From contig JASGJG010000016.1 of the NCBI GenBank assembly GCA_049840835.1, positions 238,991-302,990 on the forward strand: 64,000 nt of DNA. Reading direction: 5' to 3'. The stretch is from JANLTX01 sp049840835 (GTDB lineage: Bacteria > Armatimonadota > Armatimonadia > Armatimonadales > Armatimonadaceae). Position 1 is the stretch's first letter. Every line of letters starts with the position of its first letter. The position numbers were made by a program, and so were the translations under genes. The notes under the pieces were generated by a model that saw only the letters and a list, made by a program, of their open reading frames with translations, had not been told where the DNA came from and did no database searches. Shown here piece by piece: positions 1 through 8,060 of this stretch.

Positions 1-150
1 CGGAACGGCGAGGGCGCGCAGGGCCTTGATCACCAGCAGTCCTAGATCGCCCAGGTTCTGGGTCAGTGGGGTCTTTCCCATGGTCTCACCGATTAGAATT
101 CCCAGCCCAACCCCTATGAGCACCTGTACCGCCAGTGGCACTTTCTTCAT
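1..150 (-). CDS. Dicarboxylate/amino acid:cation symporter, N-terminal 50 residues only
   Basis: The gene runs off the left edge. Its first 50 codons read from the ATG at 150 and begin MKKVPLAVQVLIGVGLG. They give a short basic start, one hydrophobic helix with glycine zipper spacing, then a second amphipathic segment with NLGDLGLLVIKALRALAVP. This matches the first helix and following loop of the SDF (GltP/DctA) family, in which a 'lGdLFi..lKmlv.PLVf' segment follows TM1. These proteins are inner-membrane Na+- or H+-coupled importers of C4-dicarboxylates or acidic amino acids. Substrate cannot be told from this fragment. Family assignment is fairly safe, though it rests on 50 residues. Confidence 0.72.
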   Translation of the reverse strand, partial: MKKVPLAVQVLIGVGLGILIGETMGKTPLTQNLGDLGLLVIKALRALAVP

Positions 151-185
151 GGGCACAGTGTAGCACAGGCACTGGCCCTGAGAGA

Positions 186-349
186 GTGCCCCCGAATGTC
201 GCTCGTGCCTCGCTCCTTCGCCCCCGTCCTTTCCGCCATTCGGCGGGACGGGGGAATGACCAGTCCAATCTCTATTCCCCTGCCCCGGCGTAGCCGGATA
301 CAGGCGGGGGCGTAAGCGAAGGGAGCCTGCGACCGAGCACACGGGGGCA
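186..349. repeat. Dispersed intergenic palindromic repeat, copy A
   Basis: A ~164-bp segment bounded by GTGCCCCCG (186-194) and CGGGGGCA (342-349). It contains a nested inverted pair, CGCCCCCGTC (220-229) and GGCGGGGGCG (303-312), and a small hairpin CCGCCATTCGGCGG. A second copy with the same order of blocks lies at 7881-8048. The best-conserved blocks are the arm around CCGCCATTCGGCGGGACG and the block GGCGTAGCCGGATA; the rest is diverged. It carries no ORF of its own. It fills the gap between the divergent symporter and permease genes. It is probably a non-autonomous MITE- or REP-like element. Confidence 0.75.
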
Positions 350-360
350 GTACTCAGGGC

Positions 361-1632
361 ATGCAGGGAAAGGCCTTATGCAACCAAACCCCCATTCCAA
401 CTGTCTCTGATGGCGTGAACCTGCTGGAATCCATCAAGGTGGCGCTCTCGGCGCTGGCCGCCAATAAACTACGCTCGCTGCTGACCATGCTCGGAGTCAT
501 CATCGGGGTGGGCGCGGTCATCATTATGGTGTCCATTATTCAGGGGGCACGTAAGAAAGCTATCGAGAGCTTCCAGGGCAGCGGCAGCGATATTCTATTC
601 GCGTTCTATGCCCCAAAAGGGGAGGCGCGGCGCGGTGGGCGCTTCGAGGGGCTTACCCTGGATGATGTAGCCGCTATCGAGCGGCGCGTTCAGATTCTCA
701 CGGTTATCTCCCCGGAGCTGCAGGCAGGTGCACGGGCAGTGCGCGGTAAGAAGAGCTACTCCGGGCAGGCTGTAGGCGGCACGGTGCACTACCCTACTCT
801 AACCGCGGTGAAACTAGATGCAGGGCGCTTCTTCGATCAGGCAGATTTAGACAGCTACGCCAAGGTCGCCGTTATCGGGGTAAAGGTCAAAGATGCGCTG
901 TTCGGCAAAGACGAAAGCCCGCTGGGGCAGACGGTACAGCTTCAGGTCGGCAATATGACTGTGCCAGTGACGGTTATCGGGCTACTCTCCCGCAAGGGCA
1001 ATGAGGGCTTCGGCACCAGCGCGGATGAGCGCATCATTCTGCCCATTACGACAGTCCAGCGCCGCCTGACAGGCGGACGCACGGTGGCAGGTATCAATGC
1101 GCGCGCCAAGCCCGGTCTTGCGGAAGAAGCAGCGGATCAGGTATTCGCCGTGCTCAAGCAGCGTTATCCCGACCGCGCCAAGGACTTTATTGTGGACACC
1201 CAGGAAGGGCTGATCAAGCAGCTCGATAAGATTCTGGGCATCTTCCAGGTGGTGCTGGGCGGCGTAGGCGGGCTCTCTCTACTGGTGGGCGGTATCGGCA
1301 TCATGAACATCATGCTGGTGTCAGTAACCGAGCGCACTAAGGAGATCGGTATCCGCAAGGCCATCGGCGCCAAGCGAGCGGATATTTTAGTGCAGTTCAT
1401 CACGGAGAGCGTGGTGGTCTCCGGGCTAGGCGGCCTCTTAGGTGTCGCGTTTGGCTGGGGACTATCCACGGCAGTTGGTGCCGCTGCCCCGGACCAGTTC
1501 TCCACCTACACACCACCCTGGGCCATTTTCCTGGGCTTCGGATTCGCCATGGGTGTGGGTATGTTCTTTGGTATCTATCCCGCTGTTCGTGCCAGTAAAC
1601 TCGATCCCATCCAGGCCCTGCGCTACGAGTAA
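361..1632 (+). CDS. MacB/FtsX-type ABC transporter permease
   Basis: A 423-residue inner-membrane permease of the MacB family. It has TM1 at about 41-62, a large extracytoplasmic MacB-type core domain, then the FtsX domain with three helices near 297-320, 347-372 and 389-410. The family signature ERTKEIGIRKAIGAKR sits between TM2 and TM3, and the end DPIQALRYE is the classic C-terminus. Such permeases work with a LolD/MacB-like ATPase and often a MacA-like adaptor, to expel peptides, drugs or lipoproteins or to act as mechanotransducers. Neither partner is next to it here, so it is an orphan in this window. The start is uncertain: ATG 361 is used, but GTG 415 just before NLLESIKVAL fits family N-termini better. 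Confidence 0.88.
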   Translation: MQGKALCNQTPIPTVSDGVNLLESIKVALSALAANKLRSLLTMLGVIIGVGAVIIMVSIIQGARKKAIESFQGSGSDILFAFYAPKGEARRGGRFEGLTLDDVAAIERRVQILTVISPELQAGARAVRGKKSYSGQAVGGTVHYPTLTAVKLDAGRFFDQADLDSYAKVAVIGVKVKDALFGKDESPLGQTVQLQVGNMTVPVTVIGLLSRKGNEGFGTSADERIILPITTVQRRLTGGRTVAGINARAKPGLAEEAADQVFAVLKQRYPDRAKDFIVDTQEGLIKQLDKILGIFQVVLGGVGGLSLLVGGIGIMNIMLVSVTERTKEIGIRKAIGAKRADILVQFITESVVVSGLGGLLGVAFGWGLSTAVGAAAPDQFSTYTPPWAIFLGFGFAMGVGMFFGIYPAVRASKLDPIQALRYE

Positions 1633-1642
1633 CCCCTCTTGC

Positions 1643-2926
1643 CTATTTCGGCGGATTCAGCTTGCTGATGCGTGAGACTATCTCGGGGTAGCGGGCAGCC
1701 AGGTCAATCGTCTCTCCTGGATCTCTCTCTAAATCATACAGTTGCGGTTTTGCAATCGGGACCATGCGCTCGGGAATGCGTTTGCCACCATCAGGAATCG
1801 CCGGGTGCGGACCTAACCAGCGGAATCGGTGCGGGAGAATCAGCTTCCACTTCCCAGAGCGAATCGCCTGTAGCTCGCCATTGAACACAAAGAACGAGTC
1901 CCGCCGGGGATTCCTAGCGCGGGTATCCCCTTCTAGCAGAGGCCAGATATTCGCGCCGTCTAAGTTGGGCGGCAGTGATGCCTTCCAGAGTCGGGCGAGT
2001 GTGGGCAGCAAGTCTATGGTCATGGCAGGCTCGGAGATCACGGAGCCGGGGCGAATCCTGCCGGGCCAGCGGGCCACAAACGGCTCCCTAATGCCCCCTT
2101 CGTAGCAAGTCCCCTTGCCCTCTCGGAGTCCACCGCTGCTGCCTGCATGCTGCCCATAAGGCAGCCAGGGGCCGTTATCCGAGGTGAAGATAACCAGCGT
2201 GTCTTTGTCCAGATGTTTCCGCTGAATGGCCGCCAGAACCTCGCCCACGGCCCAGTCCAGCTCCTCCATGACATCGGCGTAGGTTCCCTGCCCGCTCTTG
2301 CCCTTGAACTTTTCGCCCACAGCCAGCGGTACATGGGGCATGGCAGGAGCTAGATAAAAGAAAAACGGGCGACCCGCGTGGTGCTCGATAAAGCTCACGG
2401 CTCGCTCGGTGTAGCGCCGGGTCAGCGTCCCCATCTCGTCGAGGTTCTGGATAATCTGTACTTGTTCTAAACCGTCCATGAGCGGCAACGGTGGATAGGC
2501 ACTCGGGGTATCCGGGTGATACGGCCACATATCATTGGAGTACGGCAGCCCGAGCCACTCGGAGAACCCATGCTGCAGTGGGTTGAACTCCGGCAGGTGC
2601 CCCAGGTGCCATTTGCCCGCCATACCTGCTGCCAGCCCGGCAGAGCGCGCCACCTGCGCCAGTGTGGTTTCTGTGGCTGGCATACCATTCTTTGCTCCCG
2701 GCCCCAGCGCGCCCTGAATCCCGAAGCGATGCGGATAGCGCCCGGTCAGTAGCGCCGCTCTACTGGCAGAGCACACCGGGCTGGCCACATAGAAATCCGT
2801 GAAGCGCACCCCCTCACGCGCCAGGCGGTCGATATAGGGTGTCTTGCCCCGCTTACCGCCAAAACAATTCGGGTCGCCATAGCCCATGTCATCGGCGAAG
2901 ATAAGAACGACATTTGGCACGCTCAT
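1643..2926 (-). CDS. Sulfatase (alkaline-phosphatase superfamily, formylglycine type)
   Basis: A type I sulfatase of 427 residues, read from ATG 2926 (MSVPNVVLIFADD). The metal-binding start IFADDMGYGDPNCFG, the active-site segment CSASRAALLTGRYP and the TSDNGPWLPYGQH block (Asp-Asn metal ligands) are all present. The nucleophile Cys must be oxidised to formylglycine by FGE or an anSME. The core is C-S-A-S-R, with Ala where Pro is usual in C-x-P-x-R. It hydrolyses a sulfate ester, often from an algal or host polysaccharide, but the substrate is unknown. From this start there is no signal peptide; an upstream in-frame extension exists but looks non-coding. It is divergent from the next gene, with 45 bp between starts. 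Confidence 0.88.
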   Translation of the reverse strand: MSVPNVVLIFADDMGYGDPNCFGGKRGKTPYIDRLAREGVRFTDFYVASPVCSASRAALLTGRYPHRFGIQGALGPGAKNGMPATETTLAQVARSAGLAAGMAGKWHLGHLPEFNPLQHGFSEWLGLPYSNDMWPYHPDTPSAYPPLPLMDGLEQVQIIQNLDEMGTLTRRYTERAVSFIEHHAGRPFFFYLAPAMPHVPLAVGEKFKGKSGQGTYADVMEELDWAVGEVLAAIQRKHLDKDTLVIFTSDNGPWLPYGQHAGSSGGLREGKGTCYEGGIREPFVARWPGRIRPGSVISEPAMTIDLLPTLARLWKASLPPNLDGANIWPLLEGDTRARNPRRDSFFVFNGELQAIRSGKWKLILPHRFRWLGPHPAIPDGGKRIPERMVPIAKPQLYDLERDPGETIDLAARYPEIVSRISKLNPPK

Positions 2927-2971
2927 GGCCGGAAGGATAACACAGCGCGAAAACCGAACGCAAGAACTATC

Positions 2972-3472
2972 ATGCGAACGGCACTTACCACCCTCTGCTG
3001 CCTGCTGGCGCTCCCCGCCCTGGCCCAGCGCCCACCGGGTTCCGGAGTGCTTTCGGGATTTTTCTTCACCGGAGTAACGCCTGAAGACAGGCAGATAGCG
3101 AAACCCACCCGGTTTTTCTACGAGCTGCTGGTTGGCGGCAAGACCTGGCGGTATCCTGCGCTGGTCAACATAGATTGCCCCGGTCATAGCTTCCGCTATA
3201 TCTGTAAAGCCAGAGGGCTACCCACCAATGTAGTGCTTACGAATATCCGAATCGTGGTTGTAGAGCCGGGGAATAAGACCTCGTTCTGCACTCCCACTAA
3301 CTTCGATGGCCGCGCCGCCCTGCTCTCCTCCAGCCGGGCCAGTGTTATGGTAGATGGTAAGAAACTCACGGCCACGAAACCGGGACGCATGCCCGACTCA
3401 GAGAAGCCGGTAACCTGCCCGGTAGGTATGGGTTCCCTGTCCGGGCTGAAGTTCGCATGGTCGGAGCGATAA
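2972..3472 (+). CDS. Secreted protein of unknown function
   Basis: A 166-residue protein I do not recognise. It begins with a clear Sec signal peptide (MRTALTTLCCLLALPALAQ, cleavage likely after ALA). The mature part has four cysteines, in DCPG, ICKA, FCTP and TCPV, evenly spread and able to form two disulfides. There is no lipobox. Its TAA stop overlaps the ATG of the following acetyltransferase gene (TAATG), so the two are probably translated together. Confidence 0.72.
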   Translation: MRTALTTLCCLLALPALAQRPPGSGVLSGFFFTGVTPEDRQIAKPTRFFYELLVGGKTWRYPALVNIDCPGHSFRYICKARGLPTNVVLTNIRIVVVEPGNKTSFCTPTNFDGRAALLSSSRASVMVDGKKLTATKPGRMPDSEKPVTCPVGMGSLSGLKFAWSER

Positions 3473-3975
3473 TGCCACTAGAGATTCGCGCGCTACTCCC
3501 TACTGATCCACCCCTATTCGAATCTGCATTTACGGCGCAGGGCTGGAACAAGCCCGCTTTGCAATATGAACACTATCTGGAGCTACAGGCCAACGGTAGC
3601 CGCGATGTTCTTGTAGCGACGGTAGCCGGCGACTTCGCGGGCTATCTGACCATAGAGTGGGTCGCCGGATATGCCCCTTTCAAAGAGGCTCGTATCCCCG
3701 AAATCGTGGACTTCAATGTGCTGCTGAAACACCAGCGCCAGGGTATCGGCTCTGCGCTGATGGAGGAAGCCGAGCGTCGTATTTCCGAGCGCAGCCCGGT
3801 AGCGGGAATCGGAGTGGGACTGACACCGGACTATGGCCCGGCGCAGATTCTCTATGTGAAGCGCGGCTACATCCCCGATGGTCGAGGACTAGACTACGAC
3901 GGCCAGATACTGAACTGGGGCGCCCAGACCGTAGTGGATGACAGCTTAGTTCTGCATCTCACCAAGCGCCTGTAA
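3472..3975 (+). CDS. GNAT-family N-acetyltransferase
   Basis: A 167-residue protein with the acetyl-CoA pyrophosphate-binding motif A, seen as HQRQGIGSALMEEAERRI after the beta strand IVDFNVLL. The C-terminal strand-helix contains the usual 'YvkrGYip DGRGL' stretch. GNAT enzymes move an acetyl group from acetyl-CoA to an amine; the substrate cannot be told. I use ATG 3472, which overlaps the stop of the upstream gene, rather than an in-frame ATG 15 bases earlier that lies inside it. Confidence 0.85.
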   Translation: MPLEIRALLPTDPPLFESAFTAQGWNKPALQYEHYLELQANGSRDVLVATVAGDFAGYLTIEWVAGYAPFKEARIPEIVDFNVLLKHQRQGIGSALMEEAERRISERSPVAGIGVGLTPDYGPAQILYVKRGYIPDGRGLDYDGQILNWGAQTVVDDSLVLHLTKRL

Positions 3976-4001
3976 CGCCCCGGCTCACAAATTCTGGCGA
4001 T

Positions 4002-4286
4002 CTACGTGCCGCGAGACTTGGCGGCGAGAACGAACTCGGGGTCCGGCTCTATGGCGGCTTCCAGCGGACCGGTTACCGACACGCCGGTGGTCTGAAGCTC
4101 AGCGATGGCGCGCCCGATCTCCTCATCGTCGCCGGTCAGCTTGACCTCGGCCCAGCCCCCCTCTTCGGAAAGCATGGCGCGGCGAATCGCGACATTGAGG
4201 CGAAACGACTTCCCGATCTTCTGGAGAATCGGCACATCGTACATCGCGTGGGTGAAGATAAGCTGGTAGACACCGCTTGCCGTCAT
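4002..4286 (-). CDS. NIL-domain protein
   Basis: A 94-residue protein that is essentially a single NIL domain, the ferredoxin-like fold known as the substrate-sensing C-terminal domain of the methionine importer ATPase MetN. The pattern seen is an initial beta strand (YQLIFTHAMYDVPILQ), then SFRLNVAIRRA, then a strand with LTGDDEEIGRAIAELQTTGV. Stand-alone NIL proteins also occur next to Fe-S or sulfur genes. It lies 24 bp downstream of hemQ on the same strand and is likely co-transcribed. Its ligand is unknown. Confidence 0.75.
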   Translation of the reverse strand: MTASGVYQLIFTHAMYDVPILQKIGKSFRLNVAIRRAMLSEEGGWAEVKLTGDDEEIGRAIAELQTTGVSVTGPLEAAIEPDPEFVLAAKSRGT

Positions 4287-4310
4287 GGTTTGTTTATCAG
4301 TCCTCTCGAA

Positions 4311-5009
4311 TTAGCCCAGCAGGTCCAGCGCTTCACGCAGAGACTTGCGGACACAGGTAAAGATGGGAGTATCGCGCAGAGTATAGCTGGATGCCTCGGT
4401 ATGGCGCAGGTCCATCACCAGGTCCAGGAAGTCATCGGGGCGATTGCTCTCGAAGGCTACCACCCACTCCTGGTCGTCCAGCCCAAACGAGTAGATCGTA
4501 TTGAGCTTGATGCTCGGATACTCGTGCCCCTTTTGAATGTGCTGCTTCATCATCCGGCCCCGCTCCTCGGGAGGAAGGGCGAACCAGGCGCGCGTTTTCA
4601 CGAAGGGGTAGACGAAGAGATACTTGAACTCACCGGGACGTACCCGGCTGCGCTTCTCTTCCTGGCTGGGGTGAATGAACTCATCTTCATACACGCTCAT
4701 CTTAGACTGGCCCAGAAATGAGTACGGGGTATCCAGCCAGCGGCCCAGCCCGGTAGAGAGAATCTTGGCGCCCAGCTCCTGAATGGTCTCTAGCTCGTAG
4801 GCGATGCGCCAGAGCAGAAGCTCGCAGTCCCCACGAATTCCCACCAGAGAGAACGGCACGATGATGGCGCGCCCCTGAAAGCTCTCTATAACTTTCGCTA
4901 GCTCTTCTTTTTGCGCGGCACGCTCCTCATCGGGAAGCCGTCGCCAGGCGGGGTCGATCTTATAGAAGCTATAGCTCACGTACTGACGTGGAGCACTTGT
5001 ATCGGACAT
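4311..5009 (-). CDS. hemQ: Coproheme decarboxylase (HemQ/ChdC, chlorite-dismutase family)
   Basis: A 232-residue member of the chlorite dismutase fold that fits HemQ/ChdC, the last enzyme of the coproporphyrin-dependent haem pathway. It uses H2O2 to decarboxylate two propionates of Fe-coproporphyrin III, giving haem b. The catalytic tyrosine lies in YPFVK (Tyr134) and the proximal haem histidine is probably His157 in KQHIQKGHEY. The C-terminal half shows FGLDDQEWVVAFE, DLVMDLRHTEASSY and DTPIFT, all typical of ChdC. The start ATG 5009 has a GGAG 3-4 bases upstream. No other haem genes lie in the window. Confidence 0.9.
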   Translation of the reverse strand: MSDTSAPRQYVSYSFYKIDPAWRRLPDEERAAQKEELAKVIESFQGRAIIVPFSLVGIRGDCELLLWRIAYELETIQELGAKILSTGLGRWLDTPYSFLGQSKMSVYEDEFIHPSQEEKRSRVRPGEFKYLFVYPFVKTRAWFALPPEERGRMMKQHIQKGHEYPSIKLNTIYSFGLDDQEWVVAFESNRPDDFLDLVMDLRHTEASSYTLRDTPIFTCVRKSLREALDLLG

Positions 5010-5047
5010 CTCCGCCTATTGTACCGCGCGTGTTGCGGAAAGCCGGG

Positions 5048-6202
5048 TCAGGCTTTTCCCGGCAGAACTCGGCTAAGAAAGCCACGGAATCGGTCCGTTT
5101 TCGCTTCGGTAAAGAGTGATGCGATCCAGGCAATCGCGATTATCGCAACACAGAAAGCGGCCACTAACAGGCAGCTCTGCAGGGTGGCGGGTATCGGCTT
5201 TTCGTAGGCGAATTTGGCTCGCAGCAGGGCCACCATGGGCAGGTGAATCGCGTACAGCGTATAAGAACACCCGGCCAGCCCACGAATAACTTTCGCCATT
5301 CCCTCATACTGAAACGGCTTGTCTTTCTGGAGAATCCAGATCAACAGGGGCACGAACGCCGCTGCGATATAGAGCCTCTCTCGCCCATCGGAGTGTAGTT
5401 TCCCTATACCGACAGCGAGAAGAACGACGGCGAAGACCAAGCCACAGAGCACCCCTACCCAGCTTTTCTGAAACCAGGCTTTGTCTATCGGTTTCATCAT
5501 GGCGACCAGGGCGCCAGCCAGCCATGCCAGCAGGCATTCGTCCACTTTGCTGCGAATGAAAAACAGCATCAGCGTGAGCACGACCGCATGGATAATCCGC
5601 TTCACCAGCGCCATTCGGCTGGTGAAAATCAGGAACAGCAGCGGGAAGACCATGTAGTACCAGAACTCATTGGCCAGGCTCCAGAGGGCCGTATTAGACC
5701 CGAGCGCAGGCACCAGTATTGTCTGGCAGAAGAAGAGATTCCCCAGGAAAATCGGCAGTGTGCTATTGGCGTGAATCGTGGCGCTGTCAATCACGGCGCG
5801 CCCGGTATCCGGGTTGCCAACTACTCCATGGGTGACCAGGAACTCGCCGTAGTCTAACAACCAGGTGAGCAAGAGCGCCGGAATCAGCACCACATACAGG
5901 CGGGCTCCACGAGCGATGAGATAGCTTCGCCAGGACCAACGGTTCTCTTTCGCACTTCGTATGACACTTCCCCCAACCAGGTACCCGGAGAGCACAAAGA
6001 AGATCATCACGGCTGAGTGCCCATAGCCGGAGAGCATATAGAAAATACGGATAGCCGGGTTAGTAATATGCCCGCTCATGCTCTCCAGGAGCATGACACG
6101 GGCATGGCTGAGCAGAACCGCTACGGCGGAGACGCCCCGGATCAGGTCCAGTAGTATGGACCGAACAGAGCTATGGCTTTTTTCGATAACTGGGGTAGAC
6201 AC
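5048..6202 (-). CDS. Acyltransferase family 3 (OafA/YrhL-like) membrane protein
   Basis: A 384-residue polytopic inner-membrane acyltransferase. The N-terminal helix carries LLDLIRGVSAVAVLLSH, in which the R of the family R/K-x-x-D/R start and the conserved His are visible, followed by VMIFFVLSGYLVGGS, the family's FFvLSGyl motif. About ten hydrophobic segments follow. These enzymes transfer acetyl or other acyl groups to extracytoplasmic sugars (O-antigen, peptidoglycan, exopolysaccharide); the acceptor is unknown. It starts with GTG at 6202, 23 bp downstream of metF, and may be read from the same transcript. Confidence 0.86.
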   Translation of the reverse strand: MSTPVIEKSHSSVRSILLDLIRGVSAVAVLLSHARVMLLESMSGHITNPAIRIFYMLSGYGHSAVMIFFVLSGYLVGGSVIRSAKENRWSWRSYLIARGARLYVVLIPALLLTWLLDYGEFLVTHGVVGNPDTGRAVIDSATIHANSTLPIFLGNLFFCQTILVPALGSNTALWSLANEFWYYMVFPLLFLIFTSRMALVKRIIHAVVLTLMLFFIRSKVDECLLAWLAGALVAMMKPIDKAWFQKSWVGVLCGLVFAVVLLAVGIGKLHSDGRERLYIAAAFVPLLIWILQKDKPFQYEGMAKVIRGLAGCSYTLYAIHLPMVALLRAKFAYEKPIPATLQSCLLVAAFCVAIIAIAWIASLFTEAKTDRFRGFLSRVLPGKA

Positions 6203-6225
6203 AGATTTGCTTCACGGCACTTTAC

Positions 6226-7086
6226 TTATTTCTTCTTAAGTGCCGCACAAATCTCCGCTGTGGCACGACTTTTATTCAGGGTGTAAAAATGCAGGCCATC
6301 CACCCCACCACTGAGCAGGTCTTCACACTGGCTAATCGCGTGGTCGATACCGGTCCGATACACGGCGTCTGCATCTCCCTCAACGTCTTCCAGCTTGAGA
6401 AGCAGCTCGTGAGGAATCTTCGCGCCGCAGCGGGTGACGAACCGCTTTATCTGTGCCACGTTCTCAATCGGAATCAACCCGGCGATAATCGGCACATCGA
6501 TTCCTGCCCCGCGCACTAAATCGCGCCAGCGCCAGAAGTCCCCATTATCGAAGAAGAGTTGAGTGATTATGAAACCGCCGCCCGCATCCAGCTTGCGCTT
6601 CAGGTTCTCTAGATCGCGGGTCATGTTCAGGCACTGGGGGTGGCCCTCGGGATAGCCCGCCACACCGACACAGAAATCGTTCTTGCTGCGCACGAACTCG
6701 GCCAGCTCATTGGCATAGGCGAACCCATTCTTCGGGGCTTTGAAGAGAATGTTGCCGTTCTCCGGGTCGCCACGAAGCGCCAGCACATTGCGGACTCCAC
6801 CGTCCCAGAGCGTATCCAGATGAGAGGTCATCTCCGCTTTGGTGTGGTGCACACAGGTCAGATGACTCATGGACCGAATGCCAAGGTCTTTCTGAATGCG
6901 CAGGGTCAGGTCCAACGTCTGCTGCGTTCCGCCACCCGTTCGGGTGATAGAGACAAAGCTGGGGTTCAGCGGGCGCAGAGCGTCGATAGTGCTGAAGAGC
7001 GGCTCAATCCCGGAATCGTCCTTAGGGGGAAAGAATTCGAAGGAGATCGTTGGCTCTCCCTGGCCGAAGAGCGAGTCGATACGCAT
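6226..7086 (-). CDS. metF: 5,10-Methylenetetrahydrofolate reductase
   Basis: A 286-residue MetF. It is an FAD TIM-barrel enzyme reducing methylene-THF to methyl-THF for methionine synthesis. Visible motifs are ISFEFFPPK near the start, SHLTCVH, VLALRGDPE, GGGFIITQLFFDNGDFWRW and VPIIAGLIPI, in the expected order and spacing. The usual SVTYGAGGS loop reads SITRTGGGT here, a modest variation. Length is normal for the bacterial short form. It is divergent from the glycosyltransferase at 7174. Confidence 0.95.
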   Translation of the reverse strand: MRIDSLFGQGEPTISFEFFPPKDDSGIEPLFSTIDALRPLNPSFVSITRTGGGTQQTLDLTLRIQKDLGIRSMSHLTCVHHTKAEMTSHLDTLWDGGVRNVLALRGDPENGNILFKAPKNGFAYANELAEFVRSKNDFCVGVAGYPEGHPQCLNMTRDLENLKRKLDAGGGFIITQLFFDNGDFWRWRDLVRGAGIDVPIIAGLIPIENVAQIKRFVTRCGAKIPHELLLKLEDVEGDADAVYRTGIDHAISQCEDLLSGGVDGLHFYTLNKSRATAEICAALKKK

Positions 7087-7173
7087 AGGCTATTTTACCG
7101 TGTTGCCTACATCATCGGTGGGAGCGGCGTGCTGCTGTAGCCGATTCGCATCGCACGGTATACTTTCCTGTCT

Positions 7174-7875
7174 GTGTCTACGCTGATTGTTATTCCTACC
7201 TACAACGAAATAGAGAACCTGCCCACCCTGGTTGAACGGTTGCGCAAGGCCGCGCCCGATGCTCACCTGTTGGTTGTAGACGATGGCTCGCCGGATGGTA
7301 CCGGCGCCTTGGCCGATGAACTGGCTGCTAAGGACTCCGCCGTGAATGTCTTGCACCGCGATTCGAAAGATGGGCTGGGTCGGGCCTATATCGCCGGGTT
7401 CACCTGGGGACTGGAGCGCGACTACGCCAAACTGGTCCAGATGGACGCGGACCTTTCCCACGACCCGAACGATGTCCCGAAGCTGATAGCTGCTACAGAT
7501 ACCGCCGACTTCGCCCTGGGCTCCCGCTACGTGCCAGGCGGCGGCACAGTCAACTGGGGCCTCTTCCGTCGCGCCCTCTCCCGTGGGGGCAGTCTCTACG
7601 CCCGAACGATTCTGAGCCTGCCCTACCAGGACCTGACCGGCGGCTTCAAGTGCTGGAATCGCCGTGTCTTAGAAGCTATAAATCTACCCTCCATTCAGTC
7701 CAATGGCTACAGCTTCCAGATAGAGATGACCTTCCGCGCCCTCAAAAAAGGCTTCCGCGCCGTAGAAGTCCCCATTGTCTTTACGGACCGCGTAGACGGT
7801 GTCAGCAAGATGAGCAAGCGCATAGTGATAGAAGCCGTAGGCATGGTCTGGCGCCTGCGCTTCACTAAGTTCTAA
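7174..7875 (+). CDS. Polyprenol-phosphate mannosyltransferase-like GT2
   Basis: A 233-residue family 2 glycosyltransferase closest to dolichyl/polyprenyl-phosphate mannose synthase. It has IPTYNEIENL, VVDDGSPDGT, the DXD-type QMDADLSHDP, LGSRYVPGG and LTGGFKCW, all in the DPMS order. It lacks the C-terminal membrane helices of the longer form, so it is the soluble short type. It would make a lipid-linked sugar donor at the cytoplasmic face of the membrane. Translation starts at GTG 7174 (VSTLIVIP). Confidence 0.9.
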   Translation: MSTLIVIPTYNEIENLPTLVERLRKAAPDAHLLVVDDGSPDGTGALADELAAKDSAVNVLHRDSKDGLGRAYIAGFTWGLERDYAKLVQMDADLSHDPNDVPKLIAATDTADFALGSRYVPGGGTVNWGLFRRALSRGGSLYARTILSLPYQDLTGGFKCWNRRVLEAINLPSIQSNGYSFQIEMTFRALKKGFRAVEVPIVFTDRVDGVSKMSKRIVIEAVGMVWRLRFTKF

Positions 7876-7880
7876 CAAGT

Positions 7881-8048
7881 GTGCCCCCGAGTGCCCAATG
7901 TCGCAAAGCGACACTGGGCCTCGCCCCCGTCTTTTCCGCCATTCGGCGGGACGTGGATAAGACCAGCACTTCACATACAACCTTACCCCTGCCCAGGCGT
8001 AGCCGGATATAGGCGGGGGCGAAAGCGCGAAGCGCGCTTCGGGGGCAC
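7881..8048. repeat. Dispersed intergenic palindromic repeat, copy B
   Basis: A second copy of the element at 186-349, again bounded by GTGCCCCCG (7881-7889) and CGGGGGCAC (8040-8048), with inner arms CGCCCCCGTC (7922-7931) and GGCGGGGGCG (8012-8021) and the same CCGCCATTCGGCGG hairpin. It fills the whole gap between the convergent glycosyltransferase and ABC permease genes. The interior differs from copy A, including a local hairpin TGTCGCAAAGCGACA near 7900. Its position between 3' ends suggests it may also act as a terminator. Confidence 0.75.
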
Positions 8049-8060
8049 TCCCAGAGTGCT

